From: Pseudomonadota bacterium | GTDB taxonomy: Bacteria; Pseudomonadota; Gammaproteobacteria; Burkholderiales; JAKAFK01 | DNA: 51,672 bases | Direction of reading: 5' to 3' | Assembly (NCBI GenBank): GCA_021817985.1 | Contig: JAKAFK010000018.1 | Location: 1-51,672, forward strand | Shown: piece by piece, positions 18,367 through 27,368 of the stretch | Layout of the letters: every line of letters begins with the position of its first letter | How positions within the stretch are numbered: the first letter of the stretch is position 1 | Notes under the pieces: model-generated | Databases searched by the model: none | Seen by the model: only the letters and a program-made list of their open reading frames with translations | Told to the model about the DNA's origin: nothing | Program-made: the position numbers and the translations under genes

Positions 18367-18810
18367 TTAGCGGGCCCGCAGCAAGCGCTGCTTTTCGCGT
18401 TCCCAGTCGCGAGTCTTTTCCGCCTCGCGCTTGTCGTATTGCTTCTTGCCCTTCGCCAATCCGATGGCGAGCTTGATGCGCCCGCGCGTGTAATGCAGGT
18501 CGAGCGGCATGAGGGTGTAGCCGGCGCGCTCCGTCTTGCCGATGAGTTTCCGGATTTCCTCGGCGTGGAGCAGGAGCTTGCGCGTGCGGACGGGGTCCGG
18601 CTGAACGTGGGTGGAGGCGGTGGGCAGCGGGCTGATGTGCGCGCCGATCAGAAACAGCTCGCCCTTCTTGACGATGACGTAGGCTTCCTTGAGCTGTACC
18701 CGTCCCGCGCGGATGGCCTTCACCTCCCAGCCGGCGAGGACCATGCCGGCCTCGAAGCGCTCCTCAATGAAGTAGTCGTGGAACGCCTTCTTGTTGTCGA
18801 CGATGCTCAT
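18367..18810 (-). CDS. smpB: SsrA-binding protein SmpB
   Basis: SmpB binds tmRNA and brings it to stalled ribosomes. The 147-residue product has [20 protein letters not shown], then [28 protein letters not shown] and [27 protein letters not shown] (shown in part: [11 protein letters not shown]). It ends in the basic tail that mimics the tRNA anticodon arm. It diverges from ratA, the usual gammaproteobacterial arrangement. An AT-rich patch upstream (18838-18860) probably holds promoters for both directions. Confidence 0.97.
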   Translation of the reverse strand: MSIVDNKKAFHDYFIEERFEAGMVLAGWEVKAIRAGRVQLKEAYVIVKKGELFLIGAHISPLPTASTHVQPDPVRTRKLLLHAEEIRKLIGKTERAGYTLMPLDLHYTRGRIKLAIGLAKGKKQYDKREAEKTRDWEREKQRLLRAR

Positions 18811-19028
18811 GCAGGGGTGAGTTTTCTTGGCAAATAGTGTATTTTAACAAAATTTTTGGGGGCGGCTTAAAGGTCGTGCGAGGGGCCGCGTCCGCCTGCG
18901 GGTCGGCTGCGGCGCATACCATCAGGGGGCCGGGTGCTTCGTTAGGTCGCGCGAGGCGGCGACTTCCGATGGGGCGGATCGGCTTGTCCGCCCTCACAGG
19001 CCCGGCAACTCCTGGCAAGTCAAACATC

Positions 19029-19460
19029 ATGGCCCGAGTAGACAAATCTGTTTTGGTCCGGCATTCGGCGGCGCAGATGTTCGTCCTGGTGGACGACGTC
19101 GAACATTATGCGGAGTTCCTTCCTTGGTGCGGCGGAGCGGCCGTTAAGTTCCGCGATGAGCACACCACGCTCGCAACCATTCATATCAACTATCATCACA
19201 TCAAGCAGAGCTTCACCACGGAAAATTCCAAGCAGGCACCGGCGCTCATGGAAATCCGGCTCAAGGAAGGCCCGTTTCGCCAACTGGAAGGCAAGTGGTG
19301 CTTCACCGCGCTCGGGGAAGAGGCCTGCAAGATCGAATTCTCGCTGCAATACGAGTTCGCCAGCCGCTTGCTGGACACGGTTCTGGGGCCGGTGTTCAAT
19401 TACATCGCCAGCACCTTTGTCGATGCGTTCGTCCAGCGCGCGGATCGCATCTACCGTTGA
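19029..19460 (+). CDS. ratA: RatA/Coq10-like START-domain protein
   Basis: From ATG 19029 (MARVDKSVLVRHSAAQMF) the protein has 143 residues and a single polyketide-cyclase/START fold, with VEHYAEFLPWC and the C-terminal helix FVDAFVQRADRIY. In Escherichia coli the homologue (RatA/PasT) is described as a toxin affecting 70S assembly; the eukaryotic relative Coq10 binds ubiquinone. Which role applies here is open. The frame is open 64 codons upstream, but that part is non-coding in composition. The smpB-ratA-rnfH context supports the call. Confidence 0.93.
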   Translation: MARVDKSVLVRHSAAQMFVLVDDVEHYAEFLPWCGGAAVKFRDEHTTLATIHINYHHIKQSFTTENSKQAPALMEIRLKEGPFRQLEGKWCFTALGEEACKIEFSLQYEFASRLLDTVLGPVFNYIASTFVDAFVQRADRIYR

Positions 19461-19626
19461 CTGGACCGGCGTGGCGCCGGGTGCGGCGCAAAGGGAAGGC
19501 CGGCGCCGCCGAACAGGCCGCACCGGGATCTGATTGAGAACGCAAGATGGAGGGAAGCGGGATCGGCGGTTTTCGGGGTGAGCCCCGCAAATCCACGACG
19601 GAAAGCGCGGTCCCGCACAAAAGCAG

Positions 19627-19944
19627 ATGAAAGTGGAAGTGGTCTATGCGATGCCCGACAGCCAAGTGCTCTTGCCGGTCGAGGCCGCCGCCGGCGCGAC
19701 GGTCGAGCAGGCGATCAAGGCTTCAGGGATTCTCGAGAAGTGCCCCGAGATCGACCTGACCCGGAACAAGGTCGGCATTTTCGGGCGATTGGTCAAGCTG
19801 GATGCGGCCTTGCGCGAGAAGGACCGCGTCGAGATTTATCGCCCGCTCGTCGCCGACCCGAAGGAGATCCGGCGCAAGCGGGCAGAGGAAGGCAAGGCCA
19901 TGAAGAAAGGCGGCGGGAGCCTTGCCGAGCAGGGTGACGCTTAG
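19627..19944 (+). CDS. rnfH: RnfH family ubiquitin-like protein
   Basis: The 105-residue protein has the UPF0125/RnfH pattern: [15 protein letters not shown], then [28 protein letters not shown], and [22 protein letters not shown] (shown in part). It has a beta-grasp fold like ThiS/MoaD but lacks their C-terminal Gly-Gly. In the family it is a likely partner of the RatA protein encoded just upstream, 166 bases away; no molecular function is established. Confidence 0.92.
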   Translation: MKVEVVYAMPDSQVLLPVEAAAGATVEQAIKASGILEKCPEIDLTRNKVGIFGRLVKLDAALREKDRVEIYRPLVADPKEIRRKRAEEGKAMKKGGGSLAEQGDA

Positions 19945-19954
19945 CCCCCTCGCG

Positions 19955-20410
19955 TCAGTGGCACCATTGGGCGACCGATTGCTGCGCAGTCGCGATGGCC
20001 GCGACACGGGCCTGATCGTCCATAAACTCGCGCTCGCCCTGGGCGTTGACAGTGGCGATCCGCCCGCCGGCCTGTAGCGTCCTCAACGTACCCTGTGCCT
20101 GGGCGCAGTTGGCGCGCTCCGTTTGTTTTTGAGCCTCCTCCTTGGCTTGACGGTCGTGGGCGGCTTTCTTTGCCGCAAGATGCTTGTCGAGGGCCTTTTC
20201 CTGCGCCTGCCAGCCGCCACTGGACGCGGCCGTGCCGCTCGAAGGGGCGGATGCCGCCTCCAGGGAGAGGGGTACGGCCTGGGCGGTGGCGGGGGGTTGA
20301 TCGGTGTAATGCACCAAACCGGTGGAATCGGTCCACTTGTAGATTTGACCATGGGCGGCCGTACTGAATACGACCACCAGCGGCAGCAGAAAATATGCGG
20401 TACGCATCAT
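19955..20410 (-). CDS. DUF4124-domain exported protein
   Basis: The 151-residue protein has a signal peptide (MMRTAYFLLPLVVVFSTAAHG) followed at once by the DUF4124 motif QIYKWTDSTGLVHYTDQPP. The middle is a low-complexity Ala/Ser linker. Next is a charged coiled-coil-like helix (QAQEKALDKHLAAKKAAHDR), and the end has two cysteines. The family is common in gammaproteobacteria and is of unknown function. It runs convergent with rnfH, leaving 10 bases between stops. Confidence 0.88.
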   Translation of the reverse strand: MMRTAYFLLPLVVVFSTAAHGQIYKWTDSTGLVHYTDQPPATAQAVPLSLEAASAPSSGTAASSGGWQAQEKALDKHLAAKKAAHDRQAKEEAQKQTERANCAQAQGTLRTLQAGGRIATVNAQGEREFMDDQARVAAIATAQQSVAQWCH

Positions 20411-20444
20411 GATGTGAGGGGGCGGTCCGCCCCCTTTCCTCCCG

Positions 20445-20762
20445 TTAGTGGATCAGAGGGTAGCGCCGCTGCTGCAGGCTAAGCTTCGCCGTCTGGCTCG
20501 CGAGATCCGATTCCTTGATGACAAGGCCGTTTTCCCCCTTGGCCGCTGCGCGCTTGGCCTTCTGCAGGGCGGCCGCGGTGGTGGTCCAGAGCGTATGCTT
20601 CGCCTTTGCGGCATTCACGTCGGCTTCGGCTTGCGAGAGAGCCTGGCGCGCCTGGGAGGAGATCTTGGGGTAATTGACTGCGGGCGGGGGGGCGGCCGTG
20701 GATTGACAGGCCGATAACGAGAAGGCAAGGGTTCCCGCCAGTGCAACGAGCCATTTTTGCAT
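20445..20762 (-). CDS. Small lipoprotein resembling SoxXA-binding protein (SoxK-like)
   Basis: The 105-residue protein has a lipoprotein signal (LAGTLAFSLSACQS, lipobox LSAC, Cys19). After a Pro-rich spacer it is a long helix: ARQALSQAEADVNAAKAKH, then LWTTTAAALQKAKRAAAKG, ending ASQTAKLSLQQRR. The pattern of A-rich heptads, an internal W-T-T segment and a closing A..Q resembles SoxXA-binding proteins of thiosulfate oxidisers. No soxXA genes are in this window, so the match rests on sequence pattern only; a generic envelope lipoprotein is the alternative. Confidence 0.6.
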   Translation of the reverse strand: MQKWLVALAGTLAFSLSACQSTAAPPPAVNYPKISSQARQALSQAEADVNAAKAKHTLWTTTAAALQKAKRAAAKGENGLVIKESDLASQTAKLSLQQRRYPLIH

Positions 20763-20999
20763 TATGTAGTCTCCGTTTTGCTTTATTGATGGGATGCTGT
20801 TTCTGTCGCTCGGGAAGCCATGCCGCGGGCATCGGCTGGTTCCTGGAAGGAACGACAGGCGAGGCGCCCGCGTTTTCCGGAGCGTCTTGCAAAAATAACG
20901 GCTTGGGCTGCATTCGTCAATGGGCTTTCCGGCGCCGGACGCGAGCCGCCGCCGCCTCTTTCAGGGCCTTGATTCCTTTCCCCGGTTCGGCGAATTTCG

Positions 21000-21005
21000 T
21001 ATAAT
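21000..21005 (+). promoter_or_regulatory. -10 element of the guaBA promoter
   Basis: TATAAT at 21000-21005 lies 30 bases before guaB. No good -35 is present at 16-18 bases upstream (TTTCCC at 20978-20983 is the best), so an activator or growth-rate control may contribute. Confidence 0.55.
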
Positions 21006-21034
21006 GCGTTTTTGGAAGCCAAGGAATTCAGAAC

Positions 21035-22495
21035 ATGCGTGTCCTTCAAAAAGCGCTGACTTTCGATGATGTCTTGCTCGTTCCCGCCTACTCGGCCGTT
21101 CTGCCTCGTGATGTTACCCTCCAGACGCAGCTGACCCGCTCGATCACCCTGAATACGCCCCTGGTCGCGGCCGCAATGGACACCGTGACCGAAGCCCGCT
21201 TGGCCATTGCGTTGGCCCAGGAGGGGGGCATCGGCATCATTCACAAGAACATGACCGCGACGGCACAGGCCGCGCAGGTATTGCAGGTCAAGCGCTTCGA
21301 AAGCGGCGTGGTGAAGAATCCCATCACGATTTCCGCGGACATGTCGGTACGCGATGTCCTTGCATTGACCCACCGCCATAGGATTTCCGGATTGCCGGTG
21401 GTGGAGGGCGCCAAAGTCGTGGGTATCGTGACGAACCGCGATTTGCGCTTCGAGACGAATCTCGACCAGCCGATCGGGAACATCATGACGTCGCGCGACC
21501 GGCTGGTGACGGTGCGCGAGGGTGCGTCGCGGGAGGATGCCTTGGCCCTGATGCACAAGCACAGGCTCGAGCGCGTGCTGGTGGTCAATGACCGGTTCGA
21601 GCTGTGTGGCCTTGTGACCGTCAAGGATATCCAGAAGTCCAGGGAAAACCCCTATGCCTGCAAGGATGCGCTTGGCCGTCTGCGTGTCGGCGCCGCGGTC
21701 GGGGTGGGGGCGGGGACGGAAGAGCGCGTTAGTGCGCTGGTGGACGCAGGCGTCGATGTGATCGTCGTGGATACCGCGCACGGGCACTCCAAAGGCGTGC
21801 TCGATCGCGTCAAGTGGATCAAAAAGACGTTCCCCGACGTGCAGGTCATCGGCGGCAACATCGCGACGGCGAATGCGGCCACAGCGCTCATGGAGCACGG
21901 CGCCGACGCCGTGAAGGTGGGGATCGGTCCGGGTTCGATCTGTACGACGCGCATCGTGGCCGGTGTCGGCGTGCCGCAGATCACCGCGATTTCGAACGTC
22001 AGCGAGGCGTTGAAGGGGACGGGCGTCCCGTTGATCGCCGACGGGGGCATTCGCTATTCGGGGGACATCGCGAAGGCCATTGCCGCGGGCGCACATTGCG
22101 TGATGCTTGGAGGACTGTTCGCGGGAACCGAGGAAGCGCCGGGCGAAATCGAGCTCTTCCAGGGACGCTCGTACAAATCCTACCGGGGCATGGGCTCCAT
22201 CGGCGCCATGCAGCAAGGCTCGAGCGATCGCTATTTCCAGGAAGCCGAGAAGAGCGTCGAGAAGCTCGTGCCGGAAGGCGTGGAGGGACGAGTCCCGTAT
22301 AAGGGCAGCGTCATGGCGGTGATTCACCAATTGATGGGCGGCTTGCGCTCCAGCATGGGCTATGTGGGGGCGGCCACCATCGAAGAGATGCGCGTCAAGG
22401 CGGAGTTCGTCGAAATCACGGCCTCGGGCATCCGCGAATCGCATGTGCACGACGTGCAAATCACCAAGGAAGCGCCCAACTACCACATTGAGTAG
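21035..22495 (+). CDS. guaB: Inosine-5'-monophosphate dehydrogenase
   Basis: GuaB oxidises IMP to XMP with NAD, the committed step to GMP. The 486-residue enzyme has a TIM barrel interrupted by a CBS pair (about 90-205). The barrel has [13 protein letters not shown], the substrate loop [11 protein letters not shown] with catalytic Cys303, [10 protein letters not shown], and the flap with [10 protein letters not shown]. Length equals the family norm (488). It is 37 bases upstream of guaA, forming the standard guaBA operon. Confidence 0.98.
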   Translation: MRVLQKALTFDDVLLVPAYSAVLPRDVTLQTQLTRSITLNTPLVAAAMDTVTEARLAIALAQEGGIGIIHKNMTATAQAAQVLQVKRFESGVVKNPITISADMSVRDVLALTHRHRISGLPVVEGAKVVGIVTNRDLRFETNLDQPIGNIMTSRDRLVTVREGASREDALALMHKHRLERVLVVNDRFELCGLVTVKDIQKSRENPYACKDALGRLRVGAAVGVGAGTEERVSALVDAGVDVIVVDTAHGHSKGVLDRVKWIKKTFPDVQVIGGNIATANAATALMEHGADAVKVGIGPGSICTTRIVAGVGVPQITAISNVSEALKGTGVPLIADGGIRYSGDIAKAIAAGAHCVMLGGLFAGTEEAPGEIELFQGRSYKSYRGMGSIGAMQQGSSDRYFQEAEKSVEKLVPEGVEGRVPYKGSVMAVIHQLMGGLRSSMGYVGAATIEEMRVKAEFVEITASGIRESHVHDVQITKEAPNYHIE

Positions 22496-22532
22496 CGCGC
22501 GAACGCACCGCGCGCCTTAAAGCAAGGCTTTT

Positions 22533-24098
22533 ATGATTTCGCAGAAGATCCTCATCCTCGATTTCGGTTCGCAGTACACCCAGCTTATCGCGCGACGCGT
22601 GCGGGAGACGAACGTCTACTGCGAACTCCATCCCTACGATGTGGGCGCGGACTTCGTCCGGCAATTTGCGCCCCAGGGCATCATTCTCTCCGGAGGGCCG
22701 GCATCGGTCACCGAGAGCGATACGGCGCGCGCCCCCGATGTGGTCTTCGAGCTCGGCGTGCCCGTGCTGGGGATCTGTTACGGCATGCAGACGATGGCGG
22801 CGCAATTGGGCGGACAGGTGGAGAATGCCCGGCACCGGGAGTTCGGCTATGCCGAGGTCCGGGCCCAGGGGCACTCGGCCTTGCTGCGCGAAATCCAGGA
22901 TCGCGCCAACGAAGAGGGCCACGGGCTGCTCGACGTGTGGATGAGCCACGGCGACAAGGTGACGGCCCTGCCGCCGGGCTTCCGGGTCATCGCCGGCAAT
23001 GCGGCGACCCCTATCGCCGGCATGGCGGATGAGCTTCGGCGCTTCTACGGTCTGCAATTTCATCCCGAGGTGACCCATACCCTCCAGGGGAAGGCGATCA
23101 TTGCACGTTTTGTGCATGATGTTTGCGGACTCGGCTTCGAATGGAACATGCCGGATTACATTGCCGAGGCGGTGGGCCGCATGCGTTCCGAGGTGGGCTC
23201 CGAAGAGGTGATTCTGGGGCTGTCGGGGGGCGTCGACTCGTCGGTGGCGGCCGCCCTGATCCACCAGGCGATCGGCGATCAGCTGACCTGCGTGTTCGTG
23301 GACAATGGCCTGTTGCGCCTTAACGAAGCGGAGCAGGTGATGCGGACGTTTGCCGCGAACCTCGGCGTCAGGGTCATCCACGTGGATGCCTCGGAGACGT
23401 TTCTTCAGGAACTGGCGGGCGTCTCGGACCCGGAACAAAAGCGCCGCATCATCGGGCGGTTGTTCGTCGAAGTCTTCCAGCGCGAGGCCGCCAAGCTGCC
23501 GCGCGCAAAGTGGCTGGCGCAGGGCACCATCTACCCTGATGTCATCGAGTCGGCCAGCGCGAAGACCAAGAAGGCGCATACCATCAAGTCTCACCACAAT
23601 GTCGGCGGGCTGCCTGAGACGCTGCACCTCAAACTGCTGGAACCCTTGCGCGAGCTGTTCAAGGATGAGGTGCGCGAGCTTGGCGTCGCGCTGGGTTTGC
23701 CGCACGACATGGTCTTCCGCCATCCTTTCCCTGGGCCGGGGCTCGGCGTGCGCATCCTTGGGGCGGTCAAGAAGGAGTACGCCGATCTGCTGCGGGCGGC
23801 CGATGCCATTTTCATCGAGGAATTGCGGGCGGCGGGCTGGTATGAGAAGACCTCCCAGGCGTTCGCGGTATTCCTGCCCGTGAAGTCCGTGGGGGTCATG
23901 GGCGACGGGCGCACATACGACTATGTGGTGGCCCTGCGGGCGGTGCAGACGCAAGATTTCATGACCGCGCACTGGGCCGAGCTCCCGCACGCGCTGCTGG
24001 GCAAGGTCTCGAATCGGATCATCAACGAGATCAGAGGGATCAACCGCGTCGTGTACGATATTTCCGGCAAACCGCCTGCGACCATCGAGTGGGAATGA
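22533..24098 (+). CDS. guaA: GMP synthase (glutamine-hydrolysing)
   Basis: GuaA converts XMP to GMP with ATP and glutamine. The 521-residue protein has an N-terminal class I amidotransferase domain with the nucleophile Cys82 in GICYGMQ and the HPE motif in FHPEVTHT. It is followed by the ATP pyrophosphatase domain with [11 protein letters not shown] (about 230) and the C-terminal dimerisation domain ending IEWE. It closes the guaBA operon; a terminator follows 48 bases later. Confidence 0.98.
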   Translation: MISQKILILDFGSQYTQLIARRVRETNVYCELHPYDVGADFVRQFAPQGIILSGGPASVTESDTARAPDVVFELGVPVLGICYGMQTMAAQLGGQVENARHREFGYAEVRAQGHSALLREIQDRANEEGHGLLDVWMSHGDKVTALPPGFRVIAGNAATPIAGMADELRRFYGLQFHPEVTHTLQGKAIIARFVHDVCGLGFEWNMPDYIAEAVGRMRSEVGSEEVILGLSGGVDSSVAAALIHQAIGDQLTCVFVDNGLLRLNEAEQVMRTFAANLGVRVIHVDASETFLQELAGVSDPEQKRRIIGRLFVEVFQREAAKLPRAKWLAQGTIYPDVIESASAKTKKAHTIKSHHNVGGLPETLHLKLLEPLRELFKDEVRELGVALGLPHDMVFRHPFPGPGLGVRILGAVKKEYADLLRAADAIFIEELRAAGWYEKTSQAFAVFLPVKSVGVMGDGRTYDYVVALRAVQTQDFMTAHWAELPHALLGKVSNRIINEIRGINRVVYDISGKPPATIEWE

Positions 24099-24145
24099 TC
24101 CCGCGTCTGGCAGTGGCTGGCACCATCAGGTAGTAGAATACAGAC

Positions 24146-24174
24146 AAGCCCGCGACTTTGCGGGCTTTTTTGTT
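24146..24174 (+). terminator. Terminator of guaBA
   Basis: AAGCCCGC (24146-24153) pairs with GCGGGCTT (24160-24167), followed by six further T residues. Confidence 0.93.
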
Positions 24175-24195
24175 TCACTGCACACCCGGCTCAGT

Positions 24196-24579
24196 TCAAT
24201 ATTCTCCTGGCTTCCAATCCGTAATCTGTGCCCGCACTTGGGTGTAACCAAGCGCCGCAAATAAGTGCAGGCGATGGAAGCCCTCGCGCAGTTCGTAGCG
24301 TTGTTCGCCAGCACGCTGGAACAGCAGAAGCGGTGGCAATGGGATGCCCGCGCTCACAGCAGAAAGAATGCTCGCGCTGCGCACAATACCCGGCCTGCCA
24401 GGGTCTTGTTTGTCGAAGTTTGGAACGCCAGGACTTCGCACGGGCGGGTCAATTAGTTTTATCTCCACCAGTTCGCCTCCTGTGCTTGCCGGGGCCGCCC
24501 CGCGAGGAACGAAACCCGCCATGCCGGCTTTTGCTACCAATGCGCAAGCCTCTGCCAGGGTGGTGGCGTCAATGGGCAT
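24196..24579 (-). CDS. ParB/sulfiredoxin-fold-like hypothetical protein
   Basis: The 127-residue product begins at ATG 24579 after a strong ribosome site (CAGGAAGG). The C-terminal half reads PPLLLFQRAG, then YELREGFHRLHLFAALG, ending ITDWKPGEY. The central L.EGFHRL..A..LGY pattern resembles the ParB-like nuclease fold seen in many phage- and plasmid-borne regulators (DGNHRL-type motif), but with EGFHR. Base composition is less GC-rich than neighbours. An isolated gene after guaA with this composition suggests acquisition. Function is unknown. Confidence 0.6.
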   Translation of the reverse strand: MPIDATTLAEACALVAKAGMAGFVPRGAAPASTGGELVEIKLIDPPVRSPGVPNFDKQDPGRPGIVRSASILSAVSAGIPLPPLLLFQRAGEQRYELREGFHRLHLFAALGYTQVRAQITDWKPGEY

Positions 24580-24856
24580 AGAACCTTCCTGTTTCGTGAG
24601 ATGGACTGAATTTGCAACGGCAAGTGCGTTTCCAAATATCATGCGCCACTGCAGCCCACGGCGTGAAGCCACATTAGCCCTCGTGAATTTCGTTTTGCCA
24701 GTAAGCGTGACGGTTTCGCTTCTCGTGAATCTCAATAAATCCAGCAAATACGCGGCGTTTCATGGCCTATCGATTATTGAGTGGGAGATCCCGCACCTGA
24801 GATTGCCCGACACCGGCAGGCACTGAAGTCGTGAGGTGCCACGCTCTTGGCGTGGA

Positions 24857-25837
24857 TCATGCTCCCCTCGTCGACGATTTTCCCCGTATTTCCTTCAGTC
24901 GCCCGTTGGCATAGCTGAGGGCCACGCGCGCCAACTCGCGTGGCCGATAGCGCCGACGCAGGTTGCACTGGCTGCAGATCGCCGCATCGGGTCCCTCCGC
25001 CTGGCGCAAGGCGATCGCTTCCCCCAGGCTCATGTCCGAGACATGGCCGATCGGATGGCTGTGGCGAATATCATTGAAGCAATACGTGTAATTGCCGCCC
25101 GCGTCGATCAGCATGCTGGTGTTGCGGGGAATGCATTTGAATCGATTGTGCCGCCACTGGCCAATGATGTCGCCAACGCCCGGGATGAATGCCATTTCCT
25201 GGCTCGCAAAGCCGTAGGCGCGAATCTTCGCCCTAAGATCGCGTTCCGACGGCACCCCATCGGTGCGGATCGCACCGGCCCGGTCATAGTAGGTGGGTGA
25301 CATGTGCAGGCTATCGATGCCGTGCCGCCGGAACCATGCGACTGTCCCGGGCAGGGTGGCGAGGCATTCCGCGGTCGGGGACAGGTTGATGACCAGTCGA
25401 GTCGCCTTCAGCGTGCGATGGGCGAGGAGAATGTTCTCCATGACCTGGGCCTGGTCGAGATTGGCGTGCACGCTGCGATAGACCTCGGGATCCGTGCTGG
25501 AGAACGAGATCATCAGCCCCGTAAACAGGCCGTCCATGCGCATCAGCCGCTCTTCGTCCAGTCGACTGCCGTTGGTGGCCATGTCGAAACGCAGAGGATG
25601 GCCGCGCAGGGCTTCGACGAAGTCGTCGAAGCGGGGATGAGTCGTGGGTTCGCCGTATCCCGCAATGATGACGCGGAAGGCCAAGTCCGGGGACAGGCGT
25701 GACAGCGTTTGGCGGAAAGTCGCCAATTCCATGATGCGGGGTTGGGCGATCATCGAACGCGGACACATGGCGCAACGGGCGTTGCACTTGCTGGTCCATT
25801 CCACGTTGACGGCAATGCGGTAGGGCGTTTCCTTCAT
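24857..25837 (-). CDS. Radical SAM protein with SPASM-type C-terminus
   Basis: The 326-residue protein has the radical SAM motif CNARCAMC (Cys18, Cys22, Cys25), which binds a 4Fe-4S cluster for S-adenosylmethionine cleavage. The GGE-type motif appears as GYGEPTTHP, and the barrel continues with FDMATNGSRL. The C-terminal part has CFND and CSQCNLRRRY, a SPASM/twitch-like set of cysteines for auxiliary Fe-S binding. Such enzymes modify peptides or proteins, but no precursor peptide is evident next to it. ATG 25837 is preceded by AAAGGAGTGTCATCG. The N-terminal EWTSKCNARC form is common in this group. Confidence 0.85.
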   Translation of the reverse strand: MKETPYRIAVNVEWTSKCNARCAMCPRSMIAQPRIMELATFRQTLSRLSPDLAFRVIIAGYGEPTTHPRFDDFVEALRGHPLRFDMATNGSRLDEERLMRMDGLFTGLMISFSSTDPEVYRSVHANLDQAQVMENILLAHRTLKATRLVINLSPTAECLATLPGTVAWFRRHGIDSLHMSPTYYDRAGAIRTDGVPSERDLRAKIRAYGFASQEMAFIPGVGDIIGQWRHNRFKCIPRNTSMLIDAGGNYTYCFNDIRHSHPIGHVSDMSLGEAIALRQAEGPDAAICSQCNLRRRYRPRELARVALSYANGRLKEIRGKSSTRGA

Positions 25838-26126
25838 CGATGACACTCCTTTTGAAGCGGCAGCCGACGTGGCGCCGCTAATCAGCGATTGATCTCAACA
25901 GCTATATTCGTGCCAGATCTCCACCGTATTGAATAAACGGAAGAAATAAGACAAGCAACAGTAGTTGTGGATCTGAAACGCGAAATAGTGCGCAAAAACA
26001 GCAGACAATCCTTGCAGCATTTGCCGAAGTCAGCAGGGCAGACGCACTCGATTGGGCCACCGCGGATGTCGGGCGGCCTTCGTCGCCAGCGTTAGAAAAG
26101 ATCCGGCGCAGGAAGCGCCGACCCGG
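25838..26126. other. Divergent intergenic region, AT-richer
   Basis: No gene is supported between the radical SAM gene and the pot promoter. It includes an AT-rich part (25900-25990) suited to promoter function for the reverse gene and a short hairpin CGGCGC-aggaa-GCGCCG near 26104-26120. Confidence 0.4.
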
Positions 26127-26156
26127 TTGCGTCTGCGTCGCGACGACTATTATTAA
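26127..26156 (+). promoter_or_regulatory. Candidate promoter of the potABCD operon
   Basis: TTGCGT (26127-26132) and TATTAA (26151-26156) have an 18-base spacer. It lies about 125 bases upstream of potA and 34 bases upstream of a short upstream ORF. Confidence 0.5.
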
Positions 26157-26189
26157 TGCAGGTGGTTGTTCGGGTGAGGGGGGAACATC

Positions 26190-26267
26190 ATGGCTTGCGC
26201 CTTCGGGCGGCTAAGGAGCGTCCGGGGTGCGCGGGCATACGATGGGCCGGGGATAGGCAGCCGATAG
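26190..26267 (+). CDS. Possible 25-codon upstream ORF before potA
   Basis: ATG 26190 follows GAGGGGGGAACATC, a better ribosome site than that of potA. It encodes 25 residues starting MACAFGRLRS and stops at 26267, just before the potA start. It may be a leader peptide used for translational coupling, or chance. There is no sequence evidence for function beyond the ribosome site and position. Confidence 0.3.
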   Translation: MACAFGRLRSVRGARAYDGPGIGSR

Positions 26268-26282
26268 GCGATGGGACCGCCC

Positions 26283-27368
26283 ATGGCGCTTCTGGAGATT
26301 CGCGGGGCGACGCGCAGGTTCGGCAATTTCGTCGCTGTGCGCGACGTCAACCTTGAAATCGAAGCGGGTGAGTTCTTCACACTGCTCGGTCCCTCCGGGT
26401 GTGGCAAGACGACCTTGCTGCGTCTTATTGCAGGCTTTGATACGCCGGATGAAGGCCGGATTCTGCTCGATGGGCGGGACATCACCCTGACACCGCCCGA
26501 GAAGCGGCCGGTGCATACCGTCTTCCAGAGCTATGCCCTTTTTCCCCACATGACGGTGGCCGACAACGTGGCCTTTCCGTTGCGCATGGCACGGGTCCCG
26601 CGTGCGGAGATCGGGTCGCGGGTTGCCCAGGCGCTCCGGGATGTCCAGCTGGCGGGGATGGGCGAGCGGCTGCCCCAGGAGCTCTCGGGCGGGCAGAAGC
26701 AGCGGGTGGCCATTGCCCGAGCCCTTATCGATCGCCCGCGCGTGCTGCTCCTGGACGAGCCCTTGGCAGCCCTCGACCTCAAGCTGCGCGAGCAGATGCA
26801 GCTTGAGCTCATCACGCTTCAGCGGCTGGTCGGCATCACCTTCGTCTACGTGACGCACGACCAGGGGGAAGCCTTGGCCCTATCCCACCGGATTGGCGTC
26901 ATGGACGCGGGACGGATCGTGCAGCTGGGCGCCCCCGACGCGATCTATGAATTTCCCGAGACGCGTTTCGTCGCCGATTTCATCGGGACCTGCAATCTTC
27001 TGGAGGGCACGGTCAGGACGTTGGCGGGGACGCGGCTAACGCTCGAGGTGGCCGGCCTGGGGGAGCTTGCGGCGTCGACACGGGCGCCGGCGCAGGCGGG
27101 CGATCGCGGCGTGCTGGCGGTGCGCCCGGAAAAAGTGCGCATCGCGGCGCAGATCGCGCCGACGCCGGGAGAGGTCCATCTGCGGGGCGTCGTCCACGAT
27201 CAACTCTACCTCGGCGATGTCACCGTCTACAAGGTGCAGCTGGCCGACGGGCGCCTGCTGGAAGCCCTGTTGCCGAATTCGGCGGCCGGCGTGGTCAAGT
27301 TCTTCGAGGTGGGCGACCATGTCGATCTCGCGTGGCGTGCCGAAGCGGCGCTCTTCCTCCATGACTAG
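26283..27368 (+). CDS. potA: Polyamine ABC transporter ATP-binding protein PotA
   Basis: This is the ATPase of a spermidine/putrescine-type importer. From ATG 26283 it has 361 residues. The Walker A is GPSGCGKTT (about 36-44), the Q-loop is in VFQSYALFPHMTV, the signature is LSGGQKQRVAIARAL, the Walker B is LLLDEPLAALD, and the H-loop is YVTHDQGEA. A C-terminal TOBE domain (about 270-360) follows. An upstream ATG at 26271 is also possible. Its stop overlaps the potB start by 8 bases. Confidence 0.93.
   Translation: MALLEIRGATRRFGNFVAVRDVNLEIEAGEFFTLLGPSGCGKTTLLRLIAGFDTPDEGRILLDGRDITLTPPEKRPVHTVFQSYALFPHMTVADNVAFPLRMARVPRAEIGSRVAQALRDVQLAGMGERLPQELSGGQKQRVAIARALIDRPRVLLLDEPLAALDLKLREQMQLELITLQRLVGITFVYVTHDQGEALALSHRIGVMDAGRIVQLGAPDAIYEFPETRFVADFIGTCNLLEGTVRTLAGTRLTLEVAGLGELAASTRAPAQAGDRGVLAVRPEKVRIAAQIAPTPGEVHLRGVVHDQLYLGDVTVYKVQLADGRLLEALLPNSAAGVVKFFEVGDHVDLAWRAEAALFLHD

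Noticed and set aside
20783-22486. 567-codon reverse frame opposite guaB
   Set aside because: Shadow of guaB; low-complexity His/Arg/Asp composition.
26271-26282. Upstream ATG for potA
   Set aside because: The ATG at 26283 has GGGA at suitable spacing and fits the family start (MALLEIRG); 26271 remains possible but less likely.
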